Assembly: GCA_018806915.1 (NCBI GenBank)
Contig: JAGKQI010000105.1
Coordinates: forward strand, 1,488,001-1,552,000
Direction: 5' to 3'
DNA: 64,000 nt
Source: Phytophthora colocasiae
Taxonomy: Eukaryota > Oomycota > Peronosporomycetes > Peronosporales > Peronosporaceae
Shown in pieces: positions 1 through 11,285 of the stretch (position 1 is the stretch's first letter; each line of letters begins with the position of its first letter). The notes beneath the pieces are model-generated. The model had not been told where the DNA came from. It did not search any database and worked only from the letters and a program-made list of their open reading frames with translations. The position numbers and the translations under genes are program-made.

Positions 1-690
1 CGAACTCTGCATCGCCAGTTCACGCGTAGGCGCCACCACGAGCATGCGCGGTCCAGGGTGCTTGTGTGACACCTCGGGCTGAGCAGCAATGTGGATCAGA
101 CCGGGAATAGAGAAGGCCAGTGTCTTACCAGATCCAGTCTCAGCGATACCGATAATATCGCGACCAGAAGCCAGGATAGGCCAGCACTGACTCTGGATGG
201 GCGTGGGCTTGTCAAAACCCTTGGTGGTCTTCATGAACTTGGACTCGAATGTGACATCGTCGAAGCTCAACACAGGGCGGTACAGACAACTGTTGCCACT
301 GAGGATCATCTGGTTAGCCTCGTGGAAGGCTGAGACCTCATCGTTGGTCATCTTGGCTGTGTCTTTGCCTTCCGTGTAGAATGCCTTCTTGAAGCTGCCG
401 TCCTTGGCCGGTGGCTGCTGGTACGGTCCGCTGGAGAAGTCCGTGTTGGGCACATCTTCCTTTTCCTTGTTCTTTTTACTCTTCTTCTCCTTCTTGTGGT
501 GCTTTTTAGGCTTCTCAGCCTCTTCCTCTTCACGTGCACGCTTGTTCTTCTTGTGTTTCTTCTCCTTCTTAACGGACCCTTCCTCAACCACAGGGTTCTC
601 AGCAGCAGCAGCTTCAGCAGCCTTACGCGCTGCCTTCTTCGCCTTCTTCTCAGCCTTACGTTGAGCCTTGGCGTCGCTCATGTCCGTCAT
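1..690 (-). CDS. DBP3: DEAD-box ATP-dependent RNA helicase, DBP3-like (N-terminal part, cut by window edge)
   Basis: The minus-strand frame from the ATG at 690 stays open to base 1, giving 230 codons of the N-terminus; the rest lies outside the window. Residues about 5-75 are a Lys/Glu/Ala-rich basic tail. Then come a Q-motif (GFDKPTPIQ), the Walker A motif AETGSGKT and motif Ia PTRELA, in the right order for a DEAD-box helicase. The lysine-rich tail followed directly by the core resembles yeast Dbp3, a nucleolar helicase of 60S ribosomal RNA processing; that assignment is by resemblance, and the helicase class itself is certain. No intron is needed in this part. It starts 202 bp from the divergent KNL1-like gene, so the two probably share a promoter region. 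Confidence 0.85.
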   Translation of the reverse strand, partial: MTDMSDAKAQRKAEKKAKKAARKAAEAAAAENPVVEEGSVKKEKKHKKNKRAREEEEAEKPKKHHKKEKKSKKNKEKEDVPNTDFSSGPYQQPPAKDGSFKKAFYTEGKDTAKMTNDEVSAFHEANQMILSGNSCLYRPVLSFDDVTFESKFMKTTKGFDKPTPIQSQCWPILASGRDIIGIAETGSGKTLAFSIPGLIHIAAQPEVSHKHPGPRMLVVAPTRELAMQSS

Positions 691-892
691 GGTTTCTCCT
701 GCTATTGATGCCTGTTCGAGTCTGACGCAGGTCAAATGGAAAAGCACTGGCTGGCTGCACCCTTACTTTTTCCACCTGGCCCCGACCAGGCGAAAATCAT
801 GTATCCATCTAGGTTTTATTTTAGAAATAAGGTTTTTTATTTAGCGCTTTCCGTGACAATCACTCTTGAAAAAGGAACGCGGGAAACCCCCA

Positions 893-3800
893 ATGGACGA
901 GGAGGAGGACTACGAGCTGCAGCCGCCTGCCCCGCCCCGCCGGGACACCATCACGCGCCAGCTGCAGCGTGAGATCCTTGGCGAGTTGAATGACAGCACG
1001 AACGAGCTGGATCAAGAGCAGTTGGAGCAAAAGACAGAGGAGGACGAGCCTCTTTCTACGCCATCCAAACGACGCACTCTATCGCCCTCCAAGGCAGCGC
1101 AGTTACTGGAAGACGCTGCTTATCTAGACGCATCCATATCTAGGTGGGATACAGCGAGTCCAGGAGCTTTGAAGTCGCTACTACAGACTGAAGAGGCCTT
1201 AAAGCAGAAGAGTCGAAGCCCAGATACGAGCCAGAAGAATGTGGAGGAGGTGCAGGAGGTGCAGGACTCTCCTGCTAGATCCACGAGGTCGAAGACTTTG
1301 TCAGTTAGTAAACGGCCCAGATCAAACTCGAAAACATCGCCTGAGAAGACACGGGATAGCCGTCGAGACAGCTCGTCATTGGGCAACACTAGTGACAGCT
1401 TTACGAACTTGATGTTTGCACCGAATTTACTGGAGCAGGACGAGTTGAAGAGAGCGACGTTGGACCCAGTAGAAGCTGCGTCAGTTGTGGCGGAGCTGCA
1501 GAAAGAGGCATGGAGCTTGAGGGATTCTGCGCTGGAAATGGATCAAGATACGGATAGCGACAAACAACGTGAAGTGGATGAAGAGCTGAAGAAAAAGTTA
1601 CCCAGTCCGTCGAAAAAGGTCACAGTCAAGAAGACACCCACCTCATCGAAGAAGAGCAAGCTGTTGTCACCTACCCGAGCCAAGAGTAAATCTCCTGCTT
1701 CTTCGAAGGAGAAAACGGGTAAAAAGTCACCGTCTTCAGCGAAAGAGTCTAAGAGTCGAAAATCCCCTACTCCAAAGAAGGAAGCAAAGAGCAGTAAGAC
1801 GTCTTCCCAGGCAATTGATGCGAAGACCAAGAAATCACCAGCCTCACCAAAGAGTGCCTCAAAGCGGAGAGAGACTGTCGATCCGGGCGACCTATTGACG
1901 ATGCTGGAAGACAATTTGCAGCCACATGATGACCGTCGACAAACTATTGATGATAACGGATTGCAAGAGTTAACCAATGCGTTGGACTCTCCTTCGATTG
2001 GCGATTCAGATATGGCTCGCAAGCATCGAGAAGAAGCGTCCCGAAAGCGTGCTAATTCGCCAGATGCGCATGGAGGAACTCCTGAAAAACGTGCCCGTGC
2101 TATTAGCAGTTATAGCGACGTAACTATGGAGTCTATGGATATCGATTCCTCTGTTGAAGAAACCAAGTCGAGCCCGTTGAAAGAAAATCAAGGCCAATCA
2201 GAAGTAGGCACTGGCAACCAGAGAATCCCTGACGACCTCCCACCCTCTCGAATCCCGAAGCCGGCACTGTTCTCACCCCCTCCCGGAGGAACTCGAATTA
2301 GAACTCCATTGAAAGGCATCTTAAGCGCACGAAAAGCCCATCGCAACGTCGGAGATGCTATACAGACAACACCAAACAAGACTGTGAACTTTGGCCCATC
2401 ACAAGGTGCAGAGTTTAACCATGGTTCCCCATCAACATCGATGACTCCCATGCCTGCTAAGGATGCTTCGCGGCTTTTCCCGTTGGAGCGAGTCTCGTCT
2501 GAGGAAGAACCTGACGACGCAGAAACATCTTTAAACTCTTCTATCCTAGATGAAGCGGACACATTTGACGAGGAAGAACCGAAGATGATCAATGCACAGA
2601 AGATATCTCAGCAGCTCAAGAAACCAGGATTTGATCTATTACAGGCACGGAGAAGTAGTCTCATTACAACAAAGTCGACTGACAAAACCCAACGTCGACA
2701 TAGTATGAGAGGTTATAGCCCCCTCGATTCTCGAGCTGAAATTCGACGACGTAGGCGCCAGACCATTACTGGCACACGCCAAACCCCGAAGTCTACTGCA
2801 GCAACGTCGTTTACTGCCGCCAAAAAAATTACAGCAAGCTCCCAGTCTCCCGCTGCATCAAAGAATAATTCATTTTTGCGCACGACAGACGCCCAGACAA
2901 CTCGCACGCCGTACGCAGACTCGTCGGCATCTTCAGACGCTGGAGAGGACATGGAAATTACGGGCGAATATTCTATCGTGTTTGGTCGTGGTGTTGAAGA
3001 TACTGGAAAGCAGTCCACAATATCTTCAGCCTTACCCCGTGATGAAGACACGACCGAGTTCAGTTTGGGTCATCTTCTTGCTGAATCTTCGGTGTACGAG
3101 CTAACAAAATCGGCCCCTGAGCCTGATCTTCATGATCTTCCTGGATCATTGAGTGACTTGGCCAACGAAGTCGCTAGCTCGTCTTCTAGCCAGAGCAGCC
3201 AAGTTACGAATGCCACTCGGACAAATAACGACCAGGATACAAGATTAGACCCAATTCAAGAAGCCAACGAAGCTATGACTTCTTCTCGTACCCAGAGTGC
3301 CATGAGCCTTGTATCCGACGAAAGTGACGAAGAATATGGTGCCAGTCGCGTATCTCTCCAGGTAAATCTGAAATCGCAATTTGATCGCGTAAGTGAGCCC
3401 AGCCAAAGCCCCCGACGCCCACCCACACCAGAGGCACTTTCCGTTCACTTGATTACTATGGAAGAGCTTTTGTCGTCAATTGATTTGAACGAAGAGGAGA
3501 CAGTGGTTGAGGCAGTCGGCGATTTTTTTGGTGAAGATGCTGACACGCTCGATAACCGAGCCTCGAAGGATGTAAAACTTGCTTGCGCGCACGATACATG
3601 CTCAGAGGTTATCGAACGTCATGCACAAGACGTATCGTCGTGGACTTCAGCTGCGGCTGAGGAGCTATCATCATTGCTTCAGATCAAGGCCCCAGCAGTT
3701 TTTATCCCAGAGAATCTCGATGATGCTGGTCGGGAGGCTATTAAAAAGCTGTATGCTACAGAGGCGATGGTTGCACGAACCGGTTGGTGTCAGTTGCAGG

Positions 3801-4924
3801 CACAGTTGGAAAAACAACTCGCCAACAGTTTGTCGCTTGGCGCGGATGCATTGGCACTCGATGTTAAATCTCTGAAGGACAATGTGGCGGCTGATGCTGT
3901 GCAGCGTCAAAGTGAAATTGCTGCTATCAAAGAGATGATTGAGCGTGAAGAGCAGATGTCGCTTCTTCTGGATGCCATAGAAGAACAACAGGGTGCTCAT
4001 GACGAATACGTGGCTGCTGTGCAGAATTTGGAGAAGGAATGCTCGTCACTGTCGCTGGAGGAGTCAGTGTTGCAGAGTCGCCTAAAGGTTCTTGAGGGAC
4101 GTGCGGCGGAACTGGAACCTGTAACTTCTGCTGCATTTACGCGTTTCGAGCAGGAAGTGTTAAATGCGGAGGAGATGCTTACGATCCAGGAGAAGTTGGG
4201 TATATGGAAAATTCGTGAAGCAACATCATCGCTTCTTCGGCTTAGTGCTCGATTTGAAGACGTGCTGTTCGATGTGGAGATTTGCGTAGATGCCCATCTG
4301 AAAAACACTTCGACGGGCAGGCCAACAACTTCGATTAAAACGAACGAGACACTTAAGCGGAGGGAGGGCAACACATACCTTCCGTATGAAGGTGATATTG
4401 TTCTCGTGCTGCAGCGGCTACTGTTAGACCCGCACTACATGTCTCGAATTGCGGATGAATCCGAGCTTGAAAATGGCAAAAATAGGCTGTTATGCTCAAA
4501 ACTGCAGATTCTGGAGCATTTTATCAGCCGCTCGTTCCGGTTTTTGAAGGAGCTGCGCGAGCTATCGACTCACTTTGCAATGCGCTACGACGATGCCGAC
4601 AGCACGCTTTGGGTTGATTTCATCAAGTTCCCGTCCGTTGCTTCGCGAATGGATGCTGAAGGTTCGCAGTTTAGTGTTGGGTTCTCTCTTCTTCCCGTGT
4701 TCCCTTATACCGATTACCAAACGGTTGTGCAGGTGTCACATGGACAGGTATGGTCAACGCTGCAATTTCACCATATTCTCGCCCAGTCTTCTAACCTCTT
4801 GAGTGCTTGTTTCTTAAAGGTCTCAACCGATGATGTAGCGAAGGAGATTGAATTGGTCTCCAGAACAGAACTGAAGTACTTTACGTGTGTTTGTAAACGG
4901 CTTCATCAGAGTTTCGTTCGGTAG
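893..4924 (+). CDS. KNL1: KNL1/Spc105/Spc7-like kinetochore scaffold protein
   Basis: A single open frame; the first ATG is at 893 (an upstream in-frame TTG at 866 is not needed), giving 1343 residues. The layout fits KNL1: a long disordered Ser/Lys/Pro-rich N-terminal half with a block of S-P-x-K basic repeats (about residues 230-330), an RVxF-type PP1 docking site KTVNF at about 496 preceded by a KGIL patch, a MELT-like motif (DMEITGEYS, about 686), and a C-terminal coiled coil (about 950-1130) followed by a globular end as in the Spc7/RWD region. KNL1 links microtubules, PP1 and the Bub kinases at the kinetochore. Sequence identity in this family is low, so the call rests on motif order. 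It could instead be another large coiled-coil mitotic scaffold. No intron is apparent. It converges on the coronin gene with a 177-bp gap. Confidence 0.65.
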   Translation: MDEEEDYELQPPAPPRRDTITRQLQREILGELNDSTNELDQEQLEQKTEEDEPLSTPSKRRTLSPSKAAQLLEDAAYLDASISRWDTASPGALKSLLQTEEALKQKSRSPDTSQKNVEEVQEVQDSPARSTRSKTLSVSKRPRSNSKTSPEKTRDSRRDSSSLGNTSDSFTNLMFAPNLLEQDELKRATLDPVEAASVVAELQKEAWSLRDSALEMDQDTDSDKQREVDEELKKKLPSPSKKVTVKKTPTSSKKSKLLSPTRAKSKSPASSKEKTGKKSPSSAKESKSRKSPTPKKEAKSSKTSSQAIDAKTKKSPASPKSASKRRETVDPGDLLTMLEDNLQPHDDRRQTIDDNGLQELTNALDSPSIGDSDMARKHREEASRKRANSPDAHGGTPEKRARAISSYSDVTMESMDIDSSVEETKSSPLKENQGQSEVGTGNQRIPDDLPPSRIPKPALFSPPPGGTRIRTPLKGILSARKAHRNVGDAIQTTPNKTVNFGPSQGAEFNHGSPSTSMTPMPAKDASRLFPLERVSSEEEPDDAETSLNSSILDEADTFDEEEPKMINAQKISQQLKKPGFDLLQARRSSLITTKSTDKTQRRHSMRGYSPLDSRAEIRRRRRQTITGTRQTPKSTAATSFTAAKKITASSQSPAASKNNSFLRTTDAQTTRTPYADSSASSDAGEDMEITGEYSIVFGRGVEDTGKQSTISSALPRDEDTTEFSLGHLLAESSVYELTKSAPEPDLHDLPGSLSDLANEVASSSSSQSSQVTNATRTNNDQDTRLDPIQEANEAMTSSRTQSAMSLVSDESDEEYGASRVSLQVNLKSQFDRVSEPSQSPRRPPTPEALSVHLITMEELLSSIDLNEEETVVEAVGDFFGEDADTLDNRASKDVKLACAHDTCSEVIERHAQDVSSWTSAAAEELSSLLQIKAPAVFIPENLDDAGREAIKKLYATEAMVARTGWCQLQAQLEKQLANSLSLGADALALDVKSLKDNVAADAVQRQSEIAAIKEMIEREEQMSLLLDAIEEQQGAHDEYVAAVQNLEKECSSLSLEESVLQSRLKVLEGRAAELEPVTSAAFTRFEQEVLNAEEMLTIQEKLGIWKIREATSSLLRLSARFEDVLFDVEICVDAHLKNTSTGRPTTSIKTNETLKRREGNTYLPYEGDIVLVLQRLLLDPHYMSRIADESELENGKNRLLCSKLQILEHFISRSFRFLKELRELSTHFAMRYDDADSTLWVDFIKFPSVASRMDAEGSQFSVGFSLLPVFPYTDYQTVVQVSHGQVWSTLQFHHILAQSSNLLSACFLKVSTDDVAKEIELVSRTELKYFTCVCKRLHQSFVR

Positions 4925-5101
4925 CAGGCTATCAAACGTTTCTTAGTGTGTGAGCTCGAGTATATGAGAGCACTGTGGTATACGAAGTTGAATCACTGGC
5001 GTTGACCGAGGCGCGGGGCAAGTTTTGGTGCCTGGTTGTAAAGTATAATCAAATTTGTCGGGTTTGTGGCTCTCTTCTGGGTCTCAAGAAGGATTTCTAG
5101 C

Positions 5102-8100
5102 TTAATCGTCCCAGTCGTCGTCGCTGTCTTCCTCTACAGTCTGAGAAGCTGTTGCGTTGTTTCCTGTGTTGTGCGTGGAATGCAGTGACGGCTGCGCAGC
5201 AAGAGTCTGCAATGAACAGTGTCAAGTTAGTTCTACGCAAAGAAATCAAGAGAGTCACACTGCAGTACTCACACTCAGCCGCGCAAATTGAGCGATCTTC
5301 TGGCGCTCCTTTTCGTCCTCTTCCCTCTTGCGAGCTTGGAAATCCAAAGTCTTGGGACGCACTGGAGCTGTGTCCTGAGGTTTCTCGGAGAGCGGCACCA
5401 TACCTGGCAGTCAAAAGGAAAATAATTTGTCCACAACCAAGTTCAGCATCTACATGTAGATAACGTACCATCAGGCCGAAGCGATTCGTAAACTGGAGCT
5501 CCAGATTCACCCGCAAACCACTGTGCAGCACTCACTGAGGGTCCCCGCTTTGAGACCAAGCCGAAGACATCGTCTTGGAAAAACTCTTTCAGTTTCTCAG
5601 CCCTGGGAAGTGAGAACGATACATTCTCGACGACATTTGGCGTAGCTACGAGCAACCGCGCCAGCTCAACTTCACGGACATCGCAGATTTGTTTCGGTAG
5701 AAGGGCAACTCCACCAATCGTATCGGTACCGGCCAGCATAAACGGCAGATTGGCTTGCACAGTAGCAGCTACCGGGTCAACTTCGTAACTCCAAATGTGA
5801 CGACTTCCTGTGCCGACCAGGAAGAGCAGATGTGAGCTGGCATCGTACAGAGGAATTGGCGTTGTGGTGCTAGCTGCACTAGCTGCTGGATCCACCATCA
5901 CAGGTGCAGCTATTGGTTCCAACAAGTTACGCGAGTCCCAGAAGCTCACTTGTGTCTCGTTGCGAGCATTTACACCGACTGTCAGTAGACGTTTCGGGCC
6001 TGCCCACATCACAAATTGCGGCTTGTTACTCTCGTGTCCACAACCCATGGAGACCAGCGCCTGCTCAGATTGGCGAGGATCGAACACGCGCACGATCTTA
6101 GCGCGACTTGCAGTGGCCAAGAAAGCGCCGTCGTTGCTGAAAGCCATGTTCCACGTGATATCGTCCAGCTTCCCTTCCAGACACAGCTTCTCCTGGCCAA
6201 CCTCAATGTCCCAAAAGCGCAACGAGAGATCTTGGCTTGACGAGCAGAGCACATCGGCTGCAGTTGGATTAAACTCAAGAGCTCGAATCCCCTTGGTGTG
6301 CCCCGCCAACGTATGCGTAAGTTTACCCGGACCGTCGGCTTTGTCATGTGAATCAAGGGACCAAAGTTGAATGGTGGAGTCGACCGAACCTGTCGCGAGC
6401 ACGTAGTCATTAAACGGGTTGAACACGAGTGCCGACACCTCGGCCTTTTGCCCGTTGATCACGGGTGCAGCACCATGCTGTGCTTTCCCTGTGGCATCCA
6501 GCTTTTCCACAAGTACAGGCCCACCGGCACCAGCAATGGGAGCTGCCCAAAATGTTGCGTTTGCAGCAATCACAGATGAAGCTTGAGTAGAAAATGTGAC
6601 GTGCTTGTCACCGAAGTGGAACACATCGTTGCGTGGGGCCTCTTTACCTTGAACGTACTTAAGTTTGTGGCCGTATTTGGCGCCAAGGCGCTGTGCTTTG
6701 TCCGAAAGCTCCACTACATCTGCTGGTACTTCCTCTGATGGTGCAGGAGGTGGCACTGCTACGGAAGCTGGAGCAGGTGTTTCTTCGGGTTGGTCGGTGG
6801 ATGACTCAGTAGTACTTGAAGGAGTCGTCAACGCTGAAGCACTCGCTGCAGGTGGAGGGGGCAAACTTTGAGTCGTAACTTCCGGCTCATTCCACTTCCT
6901 TGTGCTCGACCCCCATCCTGTCTTGGCATCAGCCGCTGCATTTGACGGTACACTCGACGACGCTGTTGACGACAATGACTGCCCCCAACCAGAAGAAGAT
7001 TGCCATCCATTTGTCGCACTTGGTGCTACCGGTGCTCCCCAACCTGACGGTGCAGATCGCCCAAATACACTGCCACTCATATCCTCGACATCCTTCGCTG
7101 TTTGCTTTACAGATTGTACTTTAGGCTCAGCATTACGCCCCTGTTGCCACTCCTCAGCCGTCATGGCGGCTTCTGCCGATACAGTGTCTGGATACAAGTC
7201 GCTCTGGAACGTGTGTGTTGCCTCTTTGCGGGGCACTCGGTAGCTCACAACCTCGCAGCTGCCACCTACACCGCTTCCACTTGCGCTGAGGTTCAAGACG
7301 CGCGCAACTTCGCAAACATTCGTATCACACGCCTGTTTCGGAAGCATCGCCGCGGCCAAAGTCATATTTCCCAGTGCGCTATGATCCAGCGCATGTACAT
7401 ACGGAGCCCGTGTCAAGTCGACCTCAAACATCCGTGCGCTACGGTCTCCTTTGCCTAGAACATACAGCAACTCTAAGTCCGGGTCGTACATCGGGAACAA
7501 CTGCCCCACTCCTCCAGCATCTAGACGTTCACGATGCACACATTTGGTCAATTGCCGTGGATCCCACAGCTTCAGCTCTCTCTCCTGCATACGGTCACTC
7601 CCACAAGTCACAAAATGCTGGGTACGCCCGCACCAAACCACACTCAAATGCCGCTTCCCCGTATGAGCAGACTGAATCCCAGGCGCCGACAATTGACCCA
7701 CTCTGGGATCTAGTAGCCTCACAGCTTGGTCCTGAGTCGCTACCACCATCGCACTTCCGTCCCAGTTCCACACTGCTGAACTTGCAACTGCTTCGTCCAC
7801 AGCCAACTCAAAGCTCAACTTCTCCTCCTGAATATCGTAAATCCTCAAGGGCCCAGGTCTCGAGTATGTAGCGACAATTGAGTCGGCCGAAGGATGTGGT
7901 GCGATACCGGCCACAATACCCGGAGCAGTATGTTGGAACGCTGCCACGGGTGTCACCAGATCCTGCGTCATTGGTTCAATACCTGGTAGTTTCCATAGCT
8001 TCACTGTAGCATTGGCATCTCCTGCAGACAACAGAAGCTCTTCATGGAAGGGCACGTAGCTCAACGCCGTGACTCGACCTGTAGGGTGCGCACGAATTAA

Positions 8101-8397
8101 TGGCGGCGTATTGGGGGAATCTTTGCCAGTCTCAGCGAGAGGTTTAACCTGAATTGCTCCTCCATTGTCCATTTGATGGGCAAAGGCAAAGCTGGAGGAC
8201 GTAGCTGCCAATACATTACCATCAACGGGGGAGGACGACACTTGTAGCTGGTCGTAACATTGCTCTCGAGGAAGACGCTTAGCTTCCACATTGCGGAATT
8301 TACTATACAAACAAAAGATTTAACAACTCAAAGAAGTCACATACATTCCTGTAGAGAACCTCCCTTACCTCGTTCGGAACGCGAAACGAGGCGCCAT
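5102..8397 (-). CDS. CORO7: Coronin-7-like tandem WD40 actin regulator (4 exons)
   Basis: Model: complement of 8369-8397, 5469-8302, 5273-5403 and 5102-5206; every junction is GT-AG and phases match, giving 1032 residues. The tiny first exon supplies MAPRFAFRT and completes the coronin signature SKFRNVEAK across the intron, which settles the start. Two WD40 propellers follow (about 20-400 and 560-950), joined by a Ser/Pro/Ala-rich linker; the second ends with the coronin DUF1899/1900-type extension. The last exons encode a basic helical stretch and an acidic tail ending DDDWDD, like the Arp2/3-binding acidic tail of coronin-7/POD-1. Its role is actin dynamics and membrane traffic. It is divergent from the PPR gene across only 186 bp. 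Confidence 0.92.
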
Positions 8398-8583
8398 CGT
8401 TTACCAAGGGGGAAGCAGCTTCAAGTGATTATGGACATTGCAAGTCATGTACACAACCTAAATTGGTGTACCATACACAAACATTTATCTGCGTGGCACA
8501 CACTATATTAGACAGAGCCTCGTAGCCGTACGTCACTCTCTTCACTTCAGGCCGGTGGTGCAGTCGAGACGACCGGAACGAAC

Positions 8584-10752
8584 ATGCTACGTCGTGTGTG
8601 CCAACGCGCAGTGTCCTGGCAGTCGCCACAGCTCTCCAGTGCCTTCTCTGTGGCAGTGGAGGCGACGCGCCGTCCGCGTGCGTCCAAACCGTCTCGAAAT
8701 GTTAATTTAACGCCAAAAATACGCTTCAAGGACCGGCAAATAAACGTTTTATTGTCCCCGAAATCTACTTCAGACAGCTTCGTGTTCGCCTGTAGAGCAC
8801 TACGTTGCAAAGACGAAGTGAAACTCCTGGCAGCTACAGACCCAAGGGCTTGGAACGTGGCGTTGAAGCATAGACTGGATGTACGAGACGAGCGTGGAGC
8901 TGCAGAACTGCTGGGACTTGTGGCTAGTTTCGCTCTGGAGAACGCAAGTGAACCCATTTGGATTGATCTGTTATTTACGGTGTTACGACAACGATCGTCC
9001 CGTTCGTTCCGTGCTGAAGAGATTCAGGCGCTGCTGGCTCAGTTGAAGAAGAGATACGGACCTCAGTTTGTGTCCCGTGTGCTGGTTGAAGTGATCAACG
9101 GTTGTGCTAACATCAATATGTTGAATGCGGCCCAGGAGCTGCTACTTTACCAGCAGAAACTGTGGCCGGAAATACGCGAGAACGAGTGGGGTTTAAGCTC
9201 GCAGGAGCCGTTGATGCCTCCGTCCGTTGTGGGCCACTTGATGACCAAACTGACGCAGAAGAAGAAGTACACGGAGGTGTTGAAACTATCCACGGAGTAT
9301 TTCAGCCACCCAGATTTTGATCCAGCTAGGGATTTTCAACAACAAGGTTTTTTGACGCTCTTTCAAGCATGTACAAAGACGAAAAGCAGTCCAAGAAAAA
9401 TTGTACGCATATTTTTGGACTATGTGGATGGCAGTGTGCATGCTACTAGAGGTGACGTGGAGAAATTAAGGAGTTTGATGCTGGAGAGAGGCTTTGGTGC
9501 CGCCATTCAATGCTGTGCGACGTTGGAGGAGTTTTCGCTGGCTTTGCACTGCTACAAGACGATGGAGAGCACTCGTGAGAGGCTGTTTGGTCATGAGAAC
9601 ACGGATATTTTCTCTGAAGAGACGGAAGAGAAGGTCCGGGTTGAGGATCGAGTACTCCCGCTTGATGAAAACATGGGTGTAAACGTAATGAAGGCTTGCA
9701 AGGCAACAAATGACTTCGGTGCTCTAAAAGAAGTGTTTCGAGAGATTGCAGCACGAGGTGTTGCCCGTAGTGCTGGCTTTGGGTCTGCAATTCGGTACTG
9801 TCACGAACATTTGGATCCAAACTTCTTGGAAGAAGTTTTAAGCGAGGTTTTCAAGACGGAACTGGATCTTGCAGGTGCGTGGATGCTGGAGGTTGAGAAC
9901 TACAACGACGCCTTGGGCTGTTTTGCAGCCACAGGGAAGGCCGAACAAGCCAAGGAGCTCTTCTCGCAGATGGTGAGCAACCCGTTCATCGTGCCAGACC
10001 ACATTACGATGCTGGAGATGGTAGAGAGCCACCGTGAGGCGTCTGTCGAGGAGATTTTTGACCTCATGAATGCCTTCCTCGAGTGGAAACTGGTACCGAA
10101 CCTTCAGGTTTTCACCTCCCTTTTATCTATTTGTATGCGGCGGCGTGTGGTAGGCGACGCTGTTGCGCTCATCAACGCAATGGAGAAACACGGAGTCGTC
10201 CCTGACGTCAAGGCGTTCACAACGATCGCCTTTATCCACGCGTCTCATGGCGACCTGAAAGCTGTAGTTGCTGTTATCCGCGAGATGTCTACCATGGGTG
10301 TTGCTTCGGACAAGGTGTTCTTCGATTACGTTGTGAATGCGCTTTATGGTTCATCCGGTATCGACATGTGCTTCTCATTATTTCGTGAATTGAGTCAAGA
10401 AAACTTGGCTATCCCTGAGGGCCTGTACGTCTCCTTAGTTGACCTCGGTACCCAGATTGGCTTAATTGAGCGCACTCTGCACATCGCGTACAACATGGAG
10501 TGCGAAGGCTTCCAGCTTTCAGCTGAGCAGTTGCACGAGTTGATGGTGCGGTGCCAGTCCGAAGCCGAGATCTCCGAGTTCATACGCACATTCTCCTTGT
10601 TGCACCAGGGCTTCCAACCCGAGACACCGCGCTTTGACGTGGAGGTGTATGAAGATTTGATTACGATGTTGACTGAATCGAACCGCAAGAACGAGGTCGC
10701 AAAGGTGCAGAAGTTGGCTCAAGCTGCAGGACACGACAACTTGATCGTCTAG
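8584..10752 (+). CDS. Pentatricopeptide-repeat (PPR) protein, probably mitochondrial
   Basis: One open frame of 722 residues with an ATG at 8584 and no obvious intron. The first about 35 residues are rich in Arg, Ser and Ala and lack acidic residues until Glu22, as in a mitochondrial presequence. From about residue 130 there are degenerate 35-residue helical repeats; the clearest are at about 490-620, with the typical PPR phrase of a short helix, 'GVVPD', then 'AFTT' (a second copy reads GVASD). PPR proteins bind organellar RNA and act in processing, stability or translation; the RNA target cannot be read from sequence. The C-terminal 80 residues hold weaker repeats. The start lies just after an Inr-like CTTCACTTCAGG. 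It shares a short divergent promoter region with coronin. Confidence 0.85.
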   Translation: MLRRVCQRAVSWQSPQLSSAFSVAVEATRRPRASKPSRNVNLTPKIRFKDRQINVLLSPKSTSDSFVFACRALRCKDEVKLLAATDPRAWNVALKHRLDVRDERGAAELLGLVASFALENASEPIWIDLLFTVLRQRSSRSFRAEEIQALLAQLKKRYGPQFVSRVLVEVINGCANINMLNAAQELLLYQQKLWPEIRENEWGLSSQEPLMPPSVVGHLMTKLTQKKKYTEVLKLSTEYFSHPDFDPARDFQQQGFLTLFQACTKTKSSPRKIVRIFLDYVDGSVHATRGDVEKLRSLMLERGFGAAIQCCATLEEFSLALHCYKTMESTRERLFGHENTDIFSEETEEKVRVEDRVLPLDENMGVNVMKACKATNDFGALKEVFREIAARGVARSAGFGSAIRYCHEHLDPNFLEEVLSEVFKTELDLAGAWMLEVENYNDALGCFAATGKAEQAKELFSQMVSNPFIVPDHITMLEMVESHREASVEEIFDLMNAFLEWKLVPNLQVFTSLLSICMRRRVVGDAVALINAMEKHGVVPDVKAFTTIAFIHASHGDLKAVVAVIREMSTMGVASDKVFFDYVVNALYGSSGIDMCFSLFRELSQENLAIPEGLYVSLVDLGTQIGLIERTLHIAYNMECEGFQLSAEQLHELMVRCQSEAEISEFIRTFSLLHQGFQPETPRFDVEVYEDLITMLTESNRKNEVAKVQKLAQAAGHDNLIV

Positions 10753-11285
10753 GCGATCTGTGGTTTATCAAAAAATGAAGATACGATTCGTAGATTTTTA
10801 TTTAAGAAAAGGTTTGTGTTTGTCTGCAACATGCTAGAGTACATGTATGCATAATACTTCATAGTACTTCGAAAGAGTTTCGGACTGAAGGCGTCACTGG
10901 ATGTGGCGGAAAAGTACTTCCGCTCTATTGAACCTCGGCTTCCAAGGTTTCTGACAGAACAGAGTTCGACTGCACATATAACTCATCCTTACACCTACAA
11001 GGGAGACTGGAAGCTACCAAGAAGCTCTCGTTGGAGTTCTAAAAACCGACAGGCAATGCTTGCAAGCGATAATAAACAAAACTAAATAAGTAAGAGACAA
11101 GGTCGTCCCGAGGACAAAGAAGCTCGGAAATTTCCAAATGAGATTTAACGAAATAGTTGAATTAGACGAAGAGAACAGATAGCTAGCAAAGGAACTGCAC
11201 AACACTGCCCGGTCATCCGTGGGAAACAAGCTGTACAAACGTAATTCCAGACAGGTTTAGTTTCCATCACGTTCGTTTAACATAT
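10753..11285. other. Intergenic, no gene seen
   Basis: The 3' flank of the PPR gene and the run-up to the Rab relic. I see only short unsupported frames and one TACATGTA palindrome (10840-10847). No tRNA, repeat or coding similarity is recognised. Confidence 0.6.

Noticed and set aside
1543..2022. Long minus-strand open frame opposite the KNL1-like gene
   Set aside because: Its Phe/Leu/Ser-rich composition mirrors the Lys/Ser-rich sense frame; it is a shadow with no promoter or family match.
5810..6370. 186-codon plus-strand frame inside the coronin gene
   Set aside because: Antisense shadow of a confidently modelled gene.
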